Shown: positions 46,201-58,461 of the stretch, in pieces
Numbering within the stretch: position 1 is the stretch's first letter
How the letters are laid out: the number at the start of each line of letters is the position of its first letter
DNA from: Magnolia sinica
Taxonomy: Eukaryota > Streptophyta > Magnoliopsida > Magnoliales > Magnoliaceae
Direction: 5' to 3'
Length of the DNA stretch: 64,000 nt
Assembly: GCF_029962835.1 (NCBI RefSeq)
Contig: NC_080588.1
Coordinates: 17,626,001 to 17,690,000, forward strand
Made by a program: the position numbers and the translations under genes
The notes under the pieces: generated by a model
What the model was told of the DNA's origin: nothing
The model's input: the letters and a program-made list of their open reading frames with translations, nothing else
The model's database searches: none

Positions 46201-49200
46201 CATACTCTAACAATTTGAGCTTTTAGAGCAAGTGGTTAATTGTCCTGCATCAAATTGATATCAGAGCGGGAGGTCTCATGTTCGAGACTCCTCATCGGGG
46301 GTGATTAATGCAGGGGCATTTTCACACTGGGCTCAAGTGGGGTCGCCTGTTGGATGCAGGGGCACACTCGGGGTGGGTGACCCATGCGATTTGGGGCCAA
46401 CGAGGGAGGTCTCGTGTTCGAGACTCCTTACCAGGGGTGATTAATGCGCATTTCACACCGGGCTCAAGTGGGGTAGCCCATGGGATGCGGGGACACACTC
46501 GGGGTGGGCGGCCCATGTGATTTGGAGCCCACGAAGGGGGTTCGGCCGAGGTCCTAACCCAAGAGATGTGGGGCCTAGGCTATGAGATAAAGGGATTAAT
46601 TCGCCAAACTCTAACAGTTTGAGCTTTTAGAGCAATTGGTTAATTGTCCTGCATCAAATTGGTATCAGAGCGGGAGGTCTCATGTTCGAGACTCCTCACC
46701 GGGGGTGATTAATGCAGGGGCATTTTCACACTGGGCTCAAGTGGGGTCACCTGTTGGATGCAGGGGCACACTCAGGGTGGGTGACGCATGCGATTTGGGG
46801 CCCACGAGGGAGATCTCGTGTTCGAGACTCCTTACCAGGGGTGATTAATGCGCATTTCGCACTGGACTCAAGTGAGGTAGCCTGTGGGATGCGGGGACAC
46901 TCGGGGTGGGCGGCCCATGTGATTTGAGGCCCACAAAGGGGGTTCGACCGAGGTCCTAACCCATGAGATGTGGGGCCTGGGCTATGAGATAAAAGGATTA
47001 ATTCGCCATACTCTAACAGTTCGAGCTTTTAGAGCAAGTGGTTAATTGTCCTGCATCAGTGATTCCATGTTCCAAGTCATTATGATTGGAATCTATTGAT
47101 TAGAGTTAGACCTGGATGTGGTTCCAACTCTGAGACAAAAGGTCTTGAATGATCGGATTTAATGTGTGCATTCTATTCCTGCTTGATTCCCAAATTACCA
47201 GCAATATAGTCAATCATAGTTAAAATATTTTATGAGGTGATCTCAAATCCCAGTTCAAAGAAGGTTTGTTGATGGACCATGATGGAGGTGATGATCATGT
47301 GTGGCCCACCTTGTTGGTGGACGATGATGAGATGGTTATGAGTGGTCCACAAGTCTCCTTATGTTCCACATAGATTGTAGTTAGCATAATGGCTATATTC
47401 ATTAGTTTATGGGACGAAATTGTAGGGGTATAATTGTAGTTTTTCACTCTTTTTTTTTTAACCATTTGCTTCCAAACTCTCACTCAATCATTCTACTAAT
47501 ATTTTCGACCAATCTTGGCTTGGTTTTTGAAATAAAAACACATTTTATTACGGATTTTCTTGAATCGAAGCTCGGTAGGTCATTTTTCAGAAATTCGTCA
47601 AAAAAGGTATTTATACTTTTTTTAATATGTTTTGCTATTTTAATCATGTCATGTGATGTGTTAATCATAGTAGAACATGTTAATGTGCATTTTACAGATT
47701 TGGGGTGCCATTTTATATTTTTTTTTATACTTTTTTCTATTTACACATTAATTATGGCCCTTTTTTTAAAAATTCGAAAAATATTTTTTTAATGATTGTT
47801 TTGTTGTTTTAATCATGTCATGTGATGTGTTAATCATAGTAGAACATGTTAATGTGCATTTTACAGATTTGGGGTGCCATTTTATATTTTTTTAATATTT
47901 TTTCTATTTACGCATTAATTATGGCCCTTTTTTATAAAATTCAAAAAATCATTTTTTAATGATTGTTTTGTTGTTTTAATCATGCCATGTGATGTGTTAA
48001 TCATAGTAGAACATGTTAATGTGCATTTTACAGATTTGGGGTGCTATTTTATATTTTTTTTCTATTTACGCATTAATTATGGCCCTTTTTTTAAAAAATT
48101 TGAAAAATCATTTTTTAATGATTGTTTTGCTGTTTTAATCATGTTATGTGATGTGTTAATCATAGTAGAACATGTTAATGTCCATTTCACAGATTTGGGG
48201 TGCCATTTTATAATTTTTTTATATTTTTTCTATTTACGCATTAATTATGGCCCTTTTTTTTTTTAATTCGAAAAATCATTTTTTAATGATTGTTTTGTTG
48301 TTTTAATCATGCCATGTAATGTGTTAATCATATTAGAACATGTTAATGTGCATTTTACAGATTTGGGGTGCCATTTTATAATTTTTTTATATTTTTTTCT
48401 ATTTACTCATTAATTATGACCCTTTTTTTAAAATTCGAAAAATAATTTTTTAATGATTGTTTTGCTGTTTTAATCATGCCATGTGATGTGTTAATCAAAG
48501 TAGAACATGTTAATGTGCATTTTACAGATTTGGGGTGCCATTTTATAATTTTTTTTCTTTTTTTTTCTATTTACGCGTTAATTATGGCCCTTTTTTTTTA
48601 ATTCGAAAAATAATTTTTAATGATTATTTTGCTGTTTTAATCATGCCATGTGATGTGTTAATCATAGTAGAACATGTTAATGTGCATTTTACAGATTTGG
48701 GGTGCCATTTTATATTTTTTTAATATTTTTTTCTATTTACGCATTGATTTTGGCCTTTTTTTTTTTAATTCGAAAAATCATTTTTTAATGAATAGTTTGC
48801 TGATTTAATCATAGAATTTGATGTGTTAATTATAGTAGAACATGTTAATGTGCATTTTACAGATTTGTGGTGTCATTTTATAATTTTTTTCTATTTTCGA
48901 ATTAGTGACTTTATGTTTTTATTTGCTTATATTGGACAGGTTTTGCCTTGGAGCTTCTTAGGGTTTAATTAGAACATGAAATCATCTTTTTTAACATAGG
49001 TCATACACTCATACTCATATCTAATTATCTAGAATCTACCTAAACTTAAAGAAATGTCTGGGTCTGGCCAACAACAAGTGAGGATATTGGATGACAACAT
49101 TGTGAGAGGGTTGGTGGTACTAGGCACCAAATGAAGTGCAAGTATTGTGATAGACTAGTGATTGGTGGAATTACCGAAAGAGATAATGCTTTTAATGCAA

Positions 49201-52200
49201 GCTAGTCTGGATGAGTCGAAGGGTAAACGTGCTGCTATACAAAAGAAGAAAGATGATATTTTGGATGCAGCTTGACAGGAGGTGTTTGGTCCTTAAATAT
49301 ATGGGCGTTCGTAATGAAGATATTATTGATTCTAACGAAGATTCAGATTGAGAACTAACTATAGCTAGGAGAGAGAGCTTGCATCTAACTCGTGAAGAGG
49401 AAGAATGTCACCGCATGTTTGGCACGCATGGATCAGTGCGTGATACAGGGGGGGGTAGGGTTGGTGGGTTACGACGTGTGTTTGGGAGCCGACGACAGAC
49501 ATCTTCACGTGATGCCCCTATACGTTTGGATGAAGAAGTAAATGAGCCTAGGAGACCCTCTATTGATCCAATCCTGTTTAGGAAAGAATCAACTAAACAA
49601 AAAAAGATAAAACAAATGTGGAGTAGAACTCCGTTGAGAAATTAGGTAGAGCAGCAGCAAAGTTATGTATACATGCCAACATACCTCCTAACGCAGCCAA
49701 TTCTCCATATTGGCAGGTGGTAATTGATGCAGCAGCAGAAGCAGGTGAAGGAATAAAAGCTCCCACGGCTAAGGAGATTAGGGGGAAATGAACAGATGCA
49801 GAACATGCGAATGTGAAAGCATACGTAGATACCTTTAAACCTGTATGGCAAGCCTGAGGATGCACGATCATGTGTGATGGTTGGACTGGCCTAACCAGAA
49901 GCAGCATGATCAACTTCATAGTATACTGCTACTTAGGAACTATATACCATAAGTCAATTGATGCCTCAAAGGCAACAAAAAATTCTACTTATATTAATGG
50001 ACTAATGGATAAAGTTGTGGATGAGATTGGAGAGGAGAATATAGTGCAGATTGTGACAGATAATGAAGCAACATATAAGCTTGCAGGACATATGTTGATG
50101 GATAAGAGAAAACATCTTTTTTGGTCACCATGTGCTGCTCATTGTATTGATCTTATATTGAAAGATATTGGGAAGAAGAAGAATGTTAAGAAAATAGTCG
50201 AAAGGGCAAGAGAAGTGACGACGTTTATTTACAACCATAATCAAGTAGTCGCAATAATGAAAAAGTTCATGAAAGAGCGAGAGTTGTTGAGGCCTACGGC
50301 GACGAGATTCGCAACAAACTTTATAGCATTAGAGAGTTTATTCTAGCATAGGGGAGAGTTGAGTGAGATGTTCGCTTCCCGAGAATGACTCAACACAAAA
50401 CATGGGAAGAAGACATCAGGGACACCAGTTGAAGTTGCGAACACCATACGAGACAACAAATATTGGAAGAAGGTCAAGTCGATCCTAAAGGTGATGGAGC
50501 CACTAATGAGGGTACTCCGTCTTGTTGAAACCGACGAAGCACCTACCATGGGCTTCCTATACGATGCCATGGATAAGGCAAAGTTGGCAATTCAACGTGA
50601 TTGTAGAAGCTGGGAGTCTTATTGGAGGATGATCGACAGGAGATGGACAAGACAACTCCATCATGATCTTCATGCAACAGGTTACTATCTAAATCCTAGG
50701 TATGGATATGCCCAATCATTTGTTGAGGATGATGAAGTTCGTGTCGAGCTAAAAAATGTGATAAAGAGATTAGAGCCTGACTTAGATATGCAAATAAAGG
50801 TATTGAGATACATTTGAAAATCGCCTTGGTAGCTTTGGAGATGCTCTTGCATAGCATGCAGTATCTAAGTTGCAACCGGCCGAATGGTGAATTAATTTCC
50901 GAGAGAGTACGAAGGCTCTCCAAAAAATTGCAGTAAAAGTTTTAAGCCAGACAACATCTTCATCTACTTGCGAAAGGAATTGGAGTTGTTTTGCGCTTAT
51001 TCATTCAAAGAATAGGAATAGATTGCAGACTAAAACATTAGATAGACTTGTCTTCATGCACAACAATATAAAACTAAGAATGCAACGACATCATAGGAGC
51101 ATTACAGCTGTCGATGACGGAGACTACTGTCCAATAAACTTGGACAATATTTATTATGAGGATGGCCCGCTTCTACCTTGGTTGGAAACAAGGGAAAAGC
51201 AAATTGAAGAGGATAGTGAAGAATTGGAAATTGATGACCTAGAAATACGTAGGCGCAACAAGAGAGTCGTGCAGATGTGTTGGACCCGGTAAGAGGGGCA
51301 GTGTTTATGCCAAGTACGGGTACAGCTCAAGATCAACAGAAGAGTACGAGCAGTTGTAGCGTGACCGTGTTGGATGATGGTGACGATAACCCCCCTGCCC
51401 GTGGTGCTGGAACTTCTGGTGTTGCTCAGCACCCTATACAGCCGTCTAGAGATAGGATGCCGATGAACATCGACAAGGTGGTACACGAGGTCGGACTTAT
51501 GAGTGTACCGAGTCATGATACATCCAGCAGGAGAAGGGTACATCTAGTGGTGCACTGGGTTCGGGAGGTCCGGAACATTAGCAGGCTCATGGTCTTAGTT
51601 ATTATGATGGATATTCTTATGGTCAATTGGATTATGATTATGATGGTTATACTGAGCCTGTTCCATCACATTCATGTTGGAGTAGCCCTCCTGATCAATA
51701 TCCATATGATTATAGATATCCAGATCCAAATCCAAGTTACTCATCACAGCAGACACACTCTCAATCTCAAGATTCTCAACAGCTTGAGTATGGGCACCAG
51801 TATGGCTATTCGACGGACACTGGTGGATATCCTTACTCGGGGTCAGAGTCGTTACCTAGTCAGGATCAGTCATCCTCTGGTTTCGTTGATCTAGTATTTC
51901 CTTCTGGCACTAGATATTATGCATATGCAGCACCTACACCTATTGGACAGCCTCAGCCTGATGGTGACGATGATGATGATGTGGAGGTCGAGCAACCACA
52001 AAAAAGCAGATTTTCATTTTGGTGGTGACTTGTGATTATGAGTATATATTTGTATCAAGGTAAGTATTTGTAGTAGACAGCTCACAGCAGTATTATTGCA
52101 AGAAGCCATGCAGTCATGCACACACTTGACACTGCCGAACTTGTATTTAAAATAGCTCCCCTGACAACCAATCAAGTAGTCCCTACTAATTATTATTTTT

Positions 52201-53748
52201 TAATATTCTTGACTTGAGGATGTTAGGTCATAGAAAGGAATCACACTATCACAGTCACGTGCACCACACTGCACAGGACCACAGGTATGTTCGAGAAATT
52301 CCTCAAAAATAATTGCAAACACCTAATGTAAGATATTTTCATATTACATTCATTATAATATATCTATCATTGATAGTAGATAGTTAGAAAATTAAATATA
52401 TAAATTTTGTAGTCAAATTCAGGTTATCTGGTTCATAAATTCATCAGACAGTCCGATGCAACTTCTCACCAAAGCGTGGACTGTTACACCACCATAAACA
52501 TGTTCCAATTTATAAATGAATGCATATTTGGAATGCTTAGAATATTCCGAATTCAATCCATATTTTTTGGCAAAAAAATTTTTTGCGCCATTACGGGCCG
52601 TTACGCCCCCATATCGCTGTTACGCCCCCGTATCCGTATCGGTTTTGGAGGTCACCATTACGCTAACCGATACCGATACGGGACACCTTGATCAGTAGTA
52701 GTTTTTCTTACAAGAAGACGAAACTTGAAGTACTTGAAATCACCTAAACCTGATGAATAAGCTGTTGTTTATGAAGATTGGGTGGCAAAGGATGCCTAAA
52801 TACGATCTTTGTTATGAAATCATATGAGACCGCCTATTAATGCCAATGTCATGTTCTTTAAACTGGAAAAGGAGTATCAAAAAGTTCTAAGGAGATGTAC
52901 TTAGGTAAGAAAACTTGACCCATACATATGAGTTATATCTAAAGATCTATGCCCTTTAATAAGGTGATGAGATTGTAGGAGAATGTTATTCTGCCATGTG
53001 GGGAGTGTAGGAAGAATTGAATATAAATCGGCCTTTGTCGGATGATTTTGAGGTTATGAGATGGTGGCAAGAGGAATTTCGTGTTGCTAAATTTATCTCT
53101 GGCCTATGTCAAGAGTTCAAGCTTAGATTCTTGGAGGTAGTAAGATCACATATGTTACTGAGGCATTTTCACGCATCCAACGTGCAATCTAGTTTTGGGG
53201 CCATGAGTTCAACAATCTCCAATAAATCTACACTCATTTCTTCCTCTAATAGAGGGGATGGAGATCATGGTAGATGCAATCACATAGGTCGATTGGTGCG
53301 AAAGATTTTTGGGGAGGTAGTGGTTGAGCTCTAGTGGAGGTCATGGTAGAGGCTGTGGATAGAGGTGTACACTGGTCAAGTCGAGCCGAGCTTTGCCCAG
53401 CTCGTGCTCGGCTCAGCTCAGCCTTCGAGCTCAGAACAGTAGCAAGTGCTCAACTCGTCCGAGTTCGAGCCGAGTTCGAGTAGATTTTAAGCCGAGTTCA
53501 AGCAGGATCTTGTGGATGGGGAGATTTGTGGGGGTTGTGGTGGGTGGAGAAGAGGAGGGTTTTTCTGATACTGAGGCGGAGATGATCGGACGGTGGTGGA
53601 TTGAGATCGGAGCATGGGATTTCTTCCTTCTGTTAGACGTTGATGGGAGGGAGAGCGGAAGGTGGACGAGGGAGAAGGAAGACATTTTAGATAAAGGATA
53701 GGGGTATTTTGGGAAAAGTGGAATGGTGTGTGATACTGCTGGTTTGAG

Positions 53749-53786
<38 letters not shown>

Positions 53787-56594
53787 TATATAATACCCTA
53801 TACACGAGTCGAGTCCAAGTATAATTCGAGTCGAGTCGAGTCAAGCTGGGTCAAGCTTGAACTCGGCTCGAACCCATTTCGAGCTCCAAAAATCAGCTCG
53901 AACTCGACTCGAGTCGAGCGAGTTCTGAGTCGAGTCGAGCTTTTTCGAGCTGAGCCGAGTCGAGCGAGTTACCGAGCTTTTATTGCTCGTGTACAGCTCT
54001 AGTTGTGGAAATCAACATTGTGCTCATTGTGGGCAGGCACCTTGGTTACACGGTTGATATACGTTATGATGTTATAAGCAAATCAGCTTGGACTAATCAA
54101 GCCCGCATCTCTCAAGACAATTCTGAGAGTCATGCAATAGTAGCTAGACCCATCTCTTCTCATTCCGAATCAAATACAATTGGTGATACAATTACTTTGT
54201 CTAGGGAGAAGTATGTCAAGTTCTTAAGGATCGTTCGGCACTAGTATCCTCTCCTACTGCCACTCTTTCTTAGGTATGGCATGTCTTGCTTCCTCCAAAC
54301 TTATTCCGTGGGTTATTGATTCAGGAGCATCAGACCATATTGCTAGTGAGTTAGTATACTTATCTCAATTAGATAAATATGTCTCTATGCCGGTTACTAC
54401 TCATCCTACTTCCATCTCATTGTCGTCTATTTTGAACATTCCTGAATTCCCTTTGAGTCTAATATTTGTTAGTAAACTAACTCGATCCTCGAATTGTTCC
54501 GTCATATTTACCCTTCCCTTTGTAAATTTTAGGATCTAAAGATGGGAGGATGCTAAGTGGAAGACATGAAGTTGCTGGTCTCTACTATAGTGACAATGGT
54601 GTAGCTAGAGCTATGTTGCATACAAACATTTTCCCTCATCAATGGCATTAGAGGCTCAGTCACCCACCAGTGAGTAGTGCAAAGAGTCTTCTTAGTTCTT
54701 TCTCCATCACTGTCTTCAGTGTCCAAGTTAGACTATGAAGCTTGTGACTTGGGCAAACATCATAGAGTCACATTTATGCTTAGATAAACCTAACGTTAAT
54801 TCATTTTCTTTAGTTCATTCAGATGTGTGATTTCTGTACAAGTTCCCAGATTACCTAACTTTTAGTATTTATCATATTTGTTGATGACTAGTCGCATATG
54901 ACATGGCTATATCTGATGAAAGATCATTCTAAAGTTTTTCCTTGATTTAGTGTTTCATATGGAAATAAAACATCAATTTCATATTAAGGTTTGTGTCTTA
55001 TGCTCGGACAATTGCTAGGGAACTTATGTCACAAAAACTTGACTCTTATCTTTCTGCTAACAACATTATTCATCAAACTTTTGCACATACATACAACAAA
55101 ATGGTGTAGCTGATCATAAAAATCAACATTTCATTGGAGTTGCTCGTGTTTTGTTATTCAATGTTAATAGGCCCTCTTCTATTTTAGATGGTGAATCACC
55201 ATTTTCTGTCTTGTCTTGGTATTCCTCTGTTTACTATTCCTCCTAGAGTGTTTGGTTGCATATATTTTGCTTATTCAGTTGATAAGTTTGAACCAAAAGC
55301 TATTAAGTGTGTCTTTCTTGGGTACTATCATACCCAACAAGGATACAATCGTTGTAACCCTTCCTCACATAAATGCAGTTCTCCATTGTTATCACATTTT
55401 TATGGTGCTCATTTCTTTTCTGATGTGTTAAGTCTTTACAGTTTGGCAAGATACCCAATACCTTCTAGCAGCGCCAAAAACCAAAACCGAATCGAGAGAC
55501 ATGGCTATACAAAAACCATCTCCATTAAAAGTTTATTCCAGAGATCCAAGTAAGATGCTGGAGCTCCTCCAACTGTGGCATCCAATAATCCTCCTCTTCT
55601 ATCTGAAGATCAAAGTTCGATCAAGTCTCTTCCTTCAACTCCAATACTTAATCTCCTATTTTTCATTGTCTTTCTTATTAGGTTATCTCCTTCCTTCCAT
55701 ACATTTTTATCCATGTCTTCCATAATCCATTCCTTGTAATTTCTAGTAGGCCTACGTCATGATGGACAGAAATGGACCATGGACAAAGAAATGGCTGCCA
55801 TTCACCAAAATTAAACTTGAACTTTTAACTGAGTTACCTGTTAGGAAACGTGTGATTGAGAGTAGATGGGTGTGCTCTCGAGTACAATCCTGAAGGCTCA
55901 ATGGAATGTCTTAAAGCTTGGTTGTCCACTCAAACCCTTGGAGTTGACCATTATGAGACTTTTTTTCTCCTTTGACGAAGGTTCGTTTTAGGCAGGTTAT
56001 AGTCCTTTGTTGCCACAAATATGAATTAGCCCTTATATCAGTTGGATGTGAAGAATGCGTTCCTTCACGGGGATCTCATTGAAGAAATATGAAGTAACCT
56101 CCAGTTTTTGTTGCTCATGGGAAACCAGACAAGTATGCCACCTTTAGAACTCAATATATGGCCTAAAACAGTCTCCAAGAGCATGGTTTGACAAATTTGA
56201 CAATGGTGTGTGCATATGGGATGAAAGAAAGTGAGATTGACCGCTCTATTTTTATGAGGCAGGACGCACGATTATGCTAATTGTGTATGTCGACGATAAT
56301 GTTGTTAGTTGTCAGTTGTCACAGGCAATGACAATGTCACCATTGAAAATTTGAAGGCCTTCTTATAGCAGCACTTCTGTAGAAAAGACTTGGGTTACCT
56401 TCAATACCTCTTGGGTATAAAAATAGCTGGATCCAAAGTGGGAATTAAATTGTCAAAAATGGACAAGCGATGGATTTACAGGCTGAGTCAATAAGACTGG
56501 TTTTATGGGTGCCAAAACAATTGACACTCCTATGGATCCAAATCAAAAGTTGGAGAGGTGGAGAGAGAGAGGGGGGGGGGGTGGTGGGGGGGGG

Positions 56595-56625
<31 letters not shown>

Positions 56626-58372
56626 TCATAAGATACAACAGACAGTCATAAGATGACCTGAGCAAGGAGCATGCATAACCTGACCAACAATACTATCTGA
56701 ATAAGCAATATCAAGTATAGTAATGATCCAATAGATAAGTTTTCCCACTAGACGCTGATACATTCCCAAATCAGGTAACAAATATCCACTATAATGCTGA
56801 AGACGATGATTCCGTTTGATCGGAGTATCACTCGACCGAGCTCCCAACTGACCAACATCACGTAAAAGATCAAGGACATGCTCTCACTGAGAGATGACAA
56901 TACCCATATCTGGATCGAGTCATTATATCCCCAAGAAGTATAAACAGAAAAGCTACAAGTGTGATCATCAACGTACAAAATGGCAATGGAGGTGCCTAAA
57001 TCTTGACGCTTAAAAACCATAATATGATCAACAAAGCTTTAAGTGTAGTGAAACTTCCGCATAACACAACTGAAGCGTTTAGACCATGCATGGGGAGAAT
57101 GCCTTAGACCCTATAAAGCCTTTTTTAGTCTACACCAAGGTATTCAATAACAATAACAGTGGCCATAATGGCCACTGCCATTACCATTACGATATAGGCC
57201 ATAACGGCCATTACGGCCCCATTTTTTTCTTTTGATCATCATCATCATCTAAGCCATTACCTTGACTAACTGGGGTCAGCTACAAGAATCTTGTTCTGCC
57301 ATTCCACTCTATCACGGGCTACACGGAAACCTATTATGTATAGTTCTTTGTTTGTAATTTTTTTAGTCCCAAGTGTAATATTGTGGCTTCTAACATCTCC
57401 TTAAGTTTCACTAAAAAATTCCACCATTTTCCTAATATTTCCCTTAAAAGGCAATACATTTCCCAGTATCTGCGATGTTATCAACAATATCGATTTCCAT
57501 ATCCCAAGGTTGTGATAAAAACAACATTGACAATAAATAAAACACTGCTTGCACCTTCATTATGAATTTGCAACTTACGCTATATTACTGAAAAGCAATG
57601 TGTATTTGCCACTTATTGTCTTCTCCTTTATATTCATTTATTTCCACTCTCCGATACGTTCCCTAATTGTCTTTTCCTGTTTACTTATCTATGAGGCATT
57701 ATGCAATGTTCAACCAAGAATATCTACTCTAGTTGTCAATCTGTACAAGTGGGACGCATGATTCAGTGGTCCCTAACTGTTGAGGATGGGCCCCAACACA
57801 GAAGTCCCATGCACCAAAAGTCTCCCAGATTGTTAAGTTCTAACTGTTGAATCAACTGTGATCCATGTTGTACTTTCTTCATAGCAATATATTTGGTGAC
57901 AAGAATTTGAAGGGTCATATCGAGGGTGATGCAACCCCGAAGGGATGGAAGGGATCAAGAACAAGAAACAACGATTGTGGGAAGAGCCCACAACCCTCAG
58001 GTCAAGGTTAGAGATCAAACGTCCCCCTCCTCTTCTTCCAAGCAAACTCAAAAATAAAATAGTATAAACAATTTTATTCTCCAAAGCAGATTCATGCTTC
58101 ACACATCCAAGCATTGTTTTCATAGGCTTAAGACAAAGGAAACCCTAATCTTAGATCAACTAGCTTGTGTGTCCTAGATGGATCATTTGATCAATCATGC
58201 ATGGCCTTTGGACGCATCAAGGGGACTACCATATCAATGGTTTGAATTGCCAAACCATGGCCCTGCTTGTACAAACTGACTGAAACCCTGAATCAACTAT
58301 AGATATGATGGTTTCTAGACAGTCTATGATGCCTCCTTTTATATATTCCCTAGTTTTGCTAAACTTCAATTT

Positions 58373-58461
<89 letters not shown>

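Noticed and set aside
45901-47058. Possible tRNA genes in the 404-bp array
   Set aside because: Only a primer-site-like 12-mer and a B-box-like motif are present; no cloverleaf can be drawn.
47409-48723. Open frames repeating a peptide like VLIIVEHVNVHFTDLGCHF
   Set aside because: They are by-products of the ~167-bp tandem array; the frame changes with T-run length, with no start context or family match.
47642-48890. CRISPR-like regular repeats
   Set aside because: Whole units repeat without unique spacers, and the context is plant nuclear DNA.
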